The notes under the pieces were generated by a model that was not told the DNA's origin, ran no database searches, and saw only the letters and a program-made list of their open reading frames with translations. From AP-15 sp963737145 (GTDB taxonomy: Bacteria > Pseudomonadota > Alphaproteobacteria > ATCC43930 > CGMCC-115725), in assembly GCA_963737145.1 (NCBI GenBank), contig CAVTRO010000002.1:186001-250000 (forward strand): DNA of 64,000 bases. The letters run 5' to 3'. Numbering within the stretch: the stretch's first letter is position 1; each line of letters starts with the position of its first letter. The position numbers were made by a program, and so were the translations under genes. Positions 58,184 through 64,000 of this stretch are shown in pieces.

Positions 58184-58936
58184 ATGGACAGTCCGATTCA
58201 AACGCAGAATGAAGTCAGGCGAATCTTCCAACTACTTCGACCTTCCAAGGCACAAGGATACGAAAAGGCTCGATTTGGGTGCATCCACGATGGCGGATAC
58301 ATTCTACTCGATGATTTTCACGGTATCGATACTGCATTATCCTTTGGGATCGAAGCGAATGCATCTTGGGATGTGGATGTTGCGAGCCGTGGTGCGACTG
58401 TTTATCAATTCGACCATACCGTTGATGCACCCATTACCGACAATCCACAGCTTATTTTCGCAAGGAAGAAGATCACAACCGACTTCTTCGCCAACTCCGA
58501 AGGTGAAACCCTATCATCCCTGCTGGAACAGTACGATAAACACAACACTCGACCAAATATAATGCTTAAAATGGATATCGAAAATAATGAATGGGATGTT
58601 CTTGATACGACGCCCCCAAAATCATTAGCCCGCTTGACACAGATTGTAGCTGAATTTCACTACTTCCAAAATCTTGCCGAACCGCATTGGCGGCACCTTT
58701 ACGCCCGTGTGCTGAAAAAACTGGCAGATTCCTTTGCAGTGGTCCATATTCATGCAAATAACTTCGCAGGCTTCGCCAACGTTGCTAACGTTATGGTGCC
58801 AAATATGCTGGAAATAACTTTCGCAAATAGAAATGTTTACTCGTTTGTGGAAACAAATGAGCTTTTTCCAGGGCCACTGGATTCACCGAACGATCCTAAC
58901 CAGCCGGACATGTATCTGAGCACCTTCCGTTACTGA
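58184..58936 (+). CDS. FkbM-family methyltransferase-like protein
   Basis: The 250-residue protein carries the FkbM-type text KARFGCIHDGGYILLDDF, DTALSFGIEANASWDVDV and ATVYQFDHTVDAPITDN, with a central PNIMLKMDIENNEWDVLD. It is closely related to the C-terminal part of the protein at 61444. No classic glycine-rich SAM motif is obvious, so catalytic ability is uncertain. It is AT-rich, especially the central part, unlike the GC-rich flanks. It follows the FkbM-methyltransferase fusion by 12 bases. Confidence 0.82.
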   Translation: MDSPIQTQNEVRRIFQLLRPSKAQGYEKARFGCIHDGGYILLDDFHGIDTALSFGIEANASWDVDVASRGATVYQFDHTVDAPITDNPQLIFARKKITTDFFANSEGETLSSLLEQYDKHNTRPNIMLKMDIENNEWDVLDTTPPKSLARLTQIVAEFHYFQNLAEPHWRHLYARVLKKLADSFAVVHIHANNFAGFANVANVMVPNMLEITFANRNVYSFVETNELFPGPLDSPNDPNQPDMYLSTFRY

Positions 58937-58956
58937 TCGTTTCTGGGGGGCACTGA

Positions 58957-59761
58957 TCATCGTAAAGGACTGAGGAGCGCGGCGGGGGACAGATGCTCGG
59001 CATAGGCGAGTTCGACGACTTCGATCCCCTCGGCGTCTCCCGCCCGGCGCGCGAGACCAGCCGCGACAAGTCGAACAGGATCACCCGGCCCCCCGCAAGC
59101 AGTGGACAAAGTCTCGGACGCCGCCCTCGAGTGAGTGAAATGGCTCGTCGACTTTGCCGACAACGGACTGCATGTCGCCCTTATGGGCCTCGTTCGGGCC
59201 GTAGACATTGAAGAATTTGAGGCCAACCCATTGGGGGGGGGTCGGCCGTCCGAGCACCACGTCGTCCGCCACGCGCCGATCCACGACATGCTTGCTCCAA
59301 CCGTAGGCGTTGAGCGGGCGCAAGGCAGCCAGGGCCGCGGGGGTCTGGTCGTCGCTGAACCCGGCGCTTCCATCGCCATAGGTCGCGGCGGAAGAAGCAT
59401 AGATAAGGCGGGTCGAGTTGGTGGCGCACCACTCCCAAAGATCGAGGGTCAGTCGAATATTGTTCGCGACGAAGCGGTCGATATCGGTTTCGGTCGTCGA
59501 GGATATCGCCGCCATATGCACGATAGCCGCCACTTTCCCGCTGTGACGTTCAAGCCACTCGGAGAGCATGTCGGGTCGAACGAGGTCGTAAAGCTGAGCC
59601 GAGGCGATGTTGCGCCACTTGTCATCGGATCCGAAACGATCCGAGATGACAACTCGCAAACCCAGCTCGGCCAGATGGTGGACGATATGGGAGCCGATAA
59701 AGCCGGCGCCGCCAGTAACGACGATCAGGTCGTCGCCGGACAAGCTCTGCACGCTCGGCAT
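58957..59761 (-). pseudogene. hldD: ADP-glycero-manno-heptose 6-epimerase (HldD-type) remnant
   Basis: The N-terminal part is a convincing epimerase: IVVTGGAGFIGSHIVHHLAE, then VHMAAISSTTETDIDRFVAN, the catalytic YGWSKHVVD, and GLKFFNVYGPNEAHKGDM. After GDMQSVVGKV about 15 residues are missing. The frame then shifts near RDFVHC and ends in unrelated text (VVELAYAEHLSPAALLSPLR) instead of the normal C-terminal 90 residues. The product cannot fold fully. HldD makes the L-glycero-D-manno-heptose used in LPS core. Confidence 0.82.
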
Positions 59762-59809
59762 GACATCCTTTCAACCGACATTCGCCCGATTCCGAGTGGT
59801 TGGCTGCTA

Positions 59810-60947
59810 GTGTCTAATTGCATAAATTAACGATGGTATTTCGCAGTTGGGCCCCCCTGACCCCGCGCTTGCGCCAGACGAAGGGGGCGGCGTTCCGATT
59901 CTAGGCTTTGGTGAAGTCGCGGATTGCCTGGACCAATTGCGCGGTGCTGGCAAAGCTGGCTCCGGCCAGGCTTTTCGGCTGAAAATGCCGAACCAGATCT
60001 TCATCTGATTGAGCCAGCTTGCCGATGTCGGGGTGAAGTGGAAGGTGACGTTCGGGTGGCCGCCAACCAGGCATCGTTCTTCTTGTGGGTGGTGAGGTTG
60101 TCGAGGATGACATGGATTTCCCGATCGGCCGGTTGCTCGGCCACCAGGTCGGTCATGAAAACCTGGAAGTCGAGGTGTTTCTTGGTCTGCGTGGTCTTTC
60201 CCCGAATGACCCCGGTGGCCACTTCGAGGGCGGCGAACAGGTTGACCGTGCCGTGCCGTTTGTAGGTGCTTTTCAAGCCCTGAACAATCTTGCCGCTACT
60301 GGTCAGGACATAGCCGCTGGCGCGCTCCAGCGCCTGGATTGTCGGCTTCTCGTCGACGCTCAAGACCAGCGCGTTTTCCGGCGGGTTCAGGTAGAGAGCG
60401 ATAATATCGGCGGCCTTGCCGCAAATTGCGGGTCGGTGCTGACGCACCACGAGCGCCGCCGGCGCAATTGGACGCCTTCCCGGCGCAGCAGGCGCCAGAC
60501 CGCATTATCCGAGGCGCCCAGCGCGGCGGCCAGAGAAGCCCTCTCCCAACCGGCCAACCCCTTGGGCGGCGGCAATTCCAATTGGCGCAGAACCCGCAGG
60601 CGCAAATCCGCGCCATATTTGGGGGTTTTGCCCGGCCGAGCCCGATCCCGTAGCCCGGCCAGCCCGGCGGCCGCAAAGCGCTGGCGCCACAGACCCACCG
60701 TATTCGGCCGCACCCCAAACTCACGGCCAACCGCATCGTTCCGTTTGCCCTCCAGGCAGGCCAAAACAATCTTGGCCCGCTCCACCAGGCGGGCCTCTTC
60801 CGTCCGACTTCGAGCCAGCGCCATCAGCTCAGCTTTCTGCTCGGCGGTGCAGCTCAAGGCTACCGCAACCCGTGCCATCGGACACCTCAGCCGGTATGCT
60901 CAACTGAGCTATCCTACTTAATGTCGTATACTAACGCATTTAGACAC
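59810..60947 (-). mobile_element. IS630-family insertion sequence with TA target duplication
   Basis: The ends are inverted repeats (GTGTCTAATTGC at 59810 and the complement of GCATTTAGACAC at 60936-60947). TA sits just outside on both sides (59808-59809 and 60948-60949), the expected IS630/Tc1 target duplication. The element of about 1,138 bases carries one transposase gene, frameshifted as sequenced. It is inserted about 48 bases upstream of the hldD remnant start. Confidence 0.85.
59901..60878 (-). CDS. IS630-family transposase (three one-base frame breaks)
   Basis: The N-terminal helix-turn-helix part is VRPNTVGLWRQRFAAAGLAG and LRDRARPGKTPKYGADL. The DDE part contains ALVLSVDEKPTIQALERASG, EIHVILDNLTTHKKN and HFTPTSASWLNQMKIWFGIF. 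Frame changes occur near 60422, 60060 and 59990. Each is healed by adding one base to a short A or C run. IS630 copies sometimes use programmed shifts, but three independent gaps point to read errors. Confidence 0.85.
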
Positions 60948-61229
60948 TAGGATCGCCCTTTTGGGGCCTTTCAACAACAGTAATCGCTCATGCGGCGATC
61001 CGCCGCGGCGGCGGCGCCCGCCGGCCGACTGCGGCGAGGCGGTGAACGCGCGATGGAGCGGCCAGAACCGGCGCGACTGCCGTATTCGAACAGCGATCCG
61101 ACTTTCATGTGGCGCGCGCCAGCACCGGCTCGACGTCGACGATTTCCGAAAAAAAGCTTCCGATGCCCGCTCCCACGACTGCGTATACCAGCCGATCAGC
61201 GCAGAACGGCGGCGATATTGCGGCCGTCG

Positions 61230-61361
61230 ACAGTTGTAACGTCAGCGGTCGTCTTCAGCGCCGGCATCGTATCTGTCGAGATTGGCGGCGAACTGGCCCC
61301 ATATCTGCCGAATCCCCATTACGTCTTCCGCGCACCTTTCGAGAAGGTATTGCGGCCGTGA
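61230..61361 (+). pseudogene. Remnant of an N-terminal domain paralogous to the 61444 protein
   Basis: One frame reads FSAGIVSVEIGGELAPYLPN and ends at a TGA. It is close to the FSAAIASVEIDGELTKP of the downstream protein (residues 119-135). Only about 40 residues are recognisable. It suggests a former tandem copy of that gene's first domain. Confidence 0.5.
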
Positions 61362-61443
61362 ACAATGCCGAGCCCAACGTGCTGCGGCGGGCTGATTACT
61401 CTCCTATTTCTCTGCTTACGATTACCACTTTAGGGTGCCGAAT

Positions 61444-62715
61444 ATGACCAAAATGTCTTATCAGTTTTCACCCGATGATCTGCGTCTTGGAACTGGCATC
61501 GGTATACGTAAGCCAGGTGCAATACGCATTCAGATGATAAATGGAACGGCCTTATATGGCCCCTATGTCGACCTTCCGGCCGGCCGCTATGAGGCGGTGA
61601 TCCGTTTTGATCCGAAGTCGCCCTGTTGCGGGGGCGCGATGATGGACGTCTGTGCAGGCGCCGGCGCAGAACGGCTCGCGGAACATTGGATTACCGCGGA
61701 TCAGATCCTCTCTGGAGGGATGTGCGCGCGACTGGCGTTTTGGTGCCCTCACCCAGTGCATGCCGTGGAAGTACGTCTTTTGGTGGATGGTGAATTCAGC
61801 GCCGCTATAGCGTCAGTCGAAATCGACGGAGAACTCACCAAGCCGATATTGAAGCTGGAAACGCTCGAGGAGATCAGGAATTCCTTTTGCCTGCTTCATC
61901 CCTATCCCTCCAGCGATGATCTGATCCGCCATAATCCAATACTCCGTGAGGCATTCCAGGAGATTAGCGACGAACTGGCCGGCGAAACACGCGACGAGAT
62001 CAAGGATGTTTTGCGCCTGCTTCGGCCGCACGCTGCCAAAGGATATAGTAAGGCGCGGTTCGGCAGCTCCCACGACGGCGGCTATGTGCTTCTCAAAGAC
62101 TTTCAAGGCATTGACACCGCATTTTCTCTTGGCGTCGAGCGGAATGCATGTTGGGACGTAGAGGTTGCTGAACGAGGCCTGACGGTTTACCAGTTCGACC
62201 ACACCGTGGATGCCCCGATTACCGACCACGCCCGCTTGGTCTTTGCAAAGAAAAGGATTTCCCCGGAGGCCGGCGCGGAGAGCGAGAGCCTGACCTCTCT
62301 GAGGAGGCAGCACGATAGGCAGAATACAAACCCGAACATTCTGCTCAAGATCGACATAGAGAATGACGAGTGGGAAGTATTCGATCGGACTCCGCCGGAG
62401 ATTTTGAGCAGATTTTCTCAGATCGTCGGCGAGTTCCATTATTTTGAGGGGCTCTCGGATATTCACTGCCGGCGGCTATTTACCCGAGTTTTGACCAAAT
62501 TGGCGAATGTCTTCGCCGTCGTGCATATTCACGCCAACAATTGCGCGCCCATTAGCAACGTTGCAGGCCTAGTTTTCCCAAATGTTCTGGAGATAACTTT
62601 TGCTAATCGCAGCATCTATTCGTTTTCGGAAACGGACGAGATTTTCCCAGGACCTTTGGACGCGCCAAACGATCCAAACCACCCGGACCTGCATCTCGGC
62701 AGCTTCTGCTTCTGA
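61444..62715 (+). CDS. Two-domain FkbM-type protein with N-terminal beta domain
   Basis: The 423-residue protein has an N-terminal beta-sandwich-like domain (GTGIGIRKPGAIRIQMINGT, GPYVDLPAGRYEAVIRFDP, VEIDGELTK) of about 165 residues, with a glycan-binding-type sequence. The C-terminal FkbM-type domain (KARFGSSHDGGYVLLKDFQG, FSLGVERNACWDVEVAERGL, VYQFDHTVDAPITDH) is highly similar to the 58184 protein. The pair is probably a recent duplication separated by IS630. A role in glycan methylation is inferred from the capsule setting only. Confidence 0.8.
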   Translation: MTKMSYQFSPDDLRLGTGIGIRKPGAIRIQMINGTALYGPYVDLPAGRYEAVIRFDPKSPCCGGAMMDVCAGAGAERLAEHWITADQILSGGMCARLAFWCPHPVHAVEVRLLVDGEFSAAIASVEIDGELTKPILKLETLEEIRNSFCLLHPYPSSDDLIRHNPILREAFQEISDELAGETRDEIKDVLRLLRPHAAKGYSKARFGSSHDGGYVLLKDFQGIDTAFSLGVERNACWDVEVAERGLTVYQFDHTVDAPITDHARLVFAKKRISPEAGAESESLTSLRRQHDRQNTNPNILLKIDIENDEWEVFDRTPPEILSRFSQIVGEFHYFEGLSDIHCRRLFTRVLTKLANVFAVVHIHANNCAPISNVAGLVFPNVLEITFANRSIYSFSETDEIFPGPLDAPNDPNHPDLHLGSFCF

Positions 62716-63317
62716 CGGTTTGTGACCGACGCGGCCGAATTGTACGTGTGTACCGGGCGACTTCCCGCCCCGGCACGCTTCGAGCCGGAAGAGTGCGGAG
62801 TTGGCTGCGCTGCAGGTGAGGTGATCAGTCGCATCGATCTATAGGTCTCCACGCCGGGCTGATCATTGGAGGCCCATCTCAGGATGCCGAGCGGAAGAGC
62901 CGCCTACCCGGTCGGGGACAGCGGATCAAAAGGGCAATCCGACTATGAGAATGCAAGGGACGGACTCGGGTGCTTCAGAGTATAATGGTTAATTAGTCTC
63001 CTCTGCGATCCGAGCCCAGCATGGCTTTTCCTGCAGATGCCGGCGGCGGTCCGATTTCTGTCGCCGCCGCGCGCGAAAAGACAGCCGATGATATAGGCCG
63101 TAGTTGGCGCGCTGACCGTCCCGCAGCAGATCTCGGACAGGAGTACAGCGCCCCGTCGCCGATTTTTCTCCATTCTAGCTGGCGGACTTCGCACACTTGG
63201 TTTTGGCTGAAGTTCCGCAAGCACGAATTCACAGTCTGCTTTTACGAGCCGTTTCACGAAAGTTTCGCGACGGTCACTCGATCCGAGGCGCTATCGCTAA
63301 TGGTCGGCCAAAAAAGA
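62716..63317. other. Intergenic region without identified gene
   Basis: About 600 bases show no frame with recognisable family text. Short frames near 62943-63257 and 63021-63398 have no ribosome site or motif. Its right edge is the terminator hairpin. Confidence 0.4.
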
Positions 63318-63343
63318 AAGCGGCGCCCGTTCGGGCGCCGCTT
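63318..63343 (-). terminator. Strong hairpin terminator, T-runs on both strands
   Basis: A perfect 12-base stem AAGCGGCGCCCG (63318-63329) pairs with CGGGCGCCGCTT (63332-63343). The minus-strand continuation is TTTCTTTTTTGG, directly after the PRC-barrel gene. The plus-strand side has ATTTTTTT, so it can act both ways. Confidence 0.9.
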
Positions 63344-63353
63344 GGAGATTTTT

Positions 63354-63743
63354 TTAGACTGGCGGCATCCAATATTGGTCAATCCGCTGGGTATATGACC
63401 GGTCATCCCAGTTCGGCACGTCGCGCGACGTGTAGCTCGGGGCGCCTTCTAGCCTGTTGCGGTCGAGATTGACGACATAGCCGCCCAAGCGGGTGTCGTA
63501 TTTCAGCATCTTCCAGGGCAGCGGATGGTAGCTTTCGCCAATCCCGAGGAACCCGCCAAATGACATGACGGCATAAGCGACCTGTCCGGTGTATTTATCG
63601 ATCATCAGGTGATGGACCGAGCCCAGGCTCTCGCCTCGGCGATCGTAAACGGAAGTGCCGTCGACCTTTTCGGAGGAAATGAGCCGGTGAGTCTCGTCGG
63701 CTTCCAGATGGGTAGCCGTCGTCGCAGTTCTAACGTCGCTCAT
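63354..63743 (-). CDS. PRC-barrel domain protein
   Basis: The 129-residue protein has the PRC-barrel fold text HRLISSEKVDGTSVYDRRGE, then SLGSVHHLMIDKYTGQVAYA, then VMSFGGFLGIGESYHPLPWK. PRC-barrel domains occur in RimM and photosystem proteins; stand-alone copies in alphaproteobacteria may be stress or envelope related. AGGAG precedes ATG 63743; the longer frame upstream is unlikely. A terminator follows the stop. Confidence 0.88.
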   Translation of the reverse strand: MSDVRTATTATHLEADETHRLISSEKVDGTSVYDRRGESLGSVHHLMIDKYTGQVAYAVMSFGGFLGIGESYHPLPWKMLKYDTRLGGYVVNLDRNRLEGAPSYTSRDVPNWDDRSYTQRIDQYWMPPV

Positions 63744-63817
63744 TGCGTCGTCTCCTGATAGCCGTAGGTACAAGGCTAACAAGAGGTTCAGACGCGGGTT
63801 CCGATATTGAGGGGCGC

Positions 63818-64000
63818 TCAGCCGAGGCTTTGCGGGCGGTGGCGTTTGACGGCCTCCGGGTTGGTCGAGTTGGCGCCCATATAGATGCCGCGCTCCCAGC
63901 TGCGCTTCAGCGGGTCGACGACATTGAGCGACATCCGCCCGACGCGCTCGATCTCGATCTCCACAGTCTCACCATCCTGCAATGCGCCGAGCCCCTCGTG
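63818..64000 (-). CDS. Fumarylacetoacetate hydrolase family protein, C-terminal part
   Basis: The last 60 residues are visible; the gene continues past the window. The text GALQDGETVEIEIERVGRMS, then LNVVDPLKRSWERG, is the typical end of FAH-family proteins (2-keto-pentenoate hydratase or acylpyruvase-like), where this strand closes the metal-binding barrel. The final NSTNPEAVKRHRPQSLG tail is not conserved. The substrate cannot be told. Confidence 0.72.
   Translation of the reverse strand, partial: HEGLGALQDGETVEIEIERVGRMSLNVVDPLKRSWERGIYMGANSTNPEAVKRHRPQSLG

Overview
The window is high-GC bacterial DNA. It most likely comes from an alphaproteobacterium of the Hyphomicrobiales (Rhizobiales)/Rhodospirillales type. 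The evidence is the gene order polyprenyl synthetase - DUF2007 - methyltransferase - S49 peptidase - glyQ - glyS - ppdK, a PhaR regulator with a phasin (polyhydroxybutyrate granules), the hopanoid pair hpnM-hpnN, a PCu(A)C/SCO copper set, and a capsule locus with rkpH/rkpI-type genes beside kpsC and kpsE-M-T. I saw no rRNA, tRNA or CRISPR array. Genus assignment is not possible from sequence reading alone.

Layout. 1-18.1 kb is mostly housekeeping: the end of an MFS transporter, an exported Fe/Mn-SOD-like protein, a crotonase, polyprenyl-diphosphate synthase, a two-subunit glycyl-tRNA synthetase, pyruvate phosphate dikinase, phaR, a FzlA-like GST, the murein endopeptidase mepA, a DUF2946-PCuAC-SCO copper cluster, an SDR and a class IV aminotransferase. 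18.1-19.4 kb is a gene graveyard: remnants of an RND efflux adaptor, its pump and a patatin-like lipase joined by deletions. 20-25.6 kb carries a glycogen-debranching-type hydrolase, an orphan DUF5681 gene, a decayed IS256-family element and the phasin gene. 26-44.6 kb is a mixed metabolic region: an amidohydrolase, two luciferase-like monooxygenases, a P450, a thiamine-diphosphate enzyme, hpnMN, a DUF2272 lipoprotein, a dual-specificity-like phosphatase, nitroreductase, thioesterase, gamma-glutamyltransferase and a broken SpoU methyltransferase. 44.7-62.7 kb is the surface-polysaccharide region: an SDR, an rkpI-like sulfatase-fold membrane protein, an rkpH-like SDR, kpsC, a GT4 transferase, kpsE/M/T, a TPR-GT9 protein, FkbM-type methyltransferases and an hldD pseudogene with an IS630 element beside it. 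The window ends in a PRC-barrel protein and the end of a fumarylacetoacetase-family gene.

How parts work together. KpsM/T/E would export a capsule primed by KpsC on a Kdo linker, with RkpH/RkpI-like proteins, GT4 and GT9 transferases and methyltransferases shaping the glycan. PhaR probably controls the phasin gene through two TGCG-N-CGCA dyads upstream of it. The PCuAC/SCO pair probably supplies copper to cytochrome oxidase.

A striking feature is the number of single-base frame breaks, in glyQ, glyS, DUF2007, the aminotransferase, DUF5681, the IS630 transposase, GT9 and possibly kpsE. Several fall in homopolymer runs and hit essential genes, so I suspect residual long-read assembly errors for many of them. 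Loci with several lesions or large deletions (SpoU methyltransferase, IS256, hldD, RND) look truly decayed. Dispersed palindromes, including GAAA-tetraloop hairpins, are frequent between genes.
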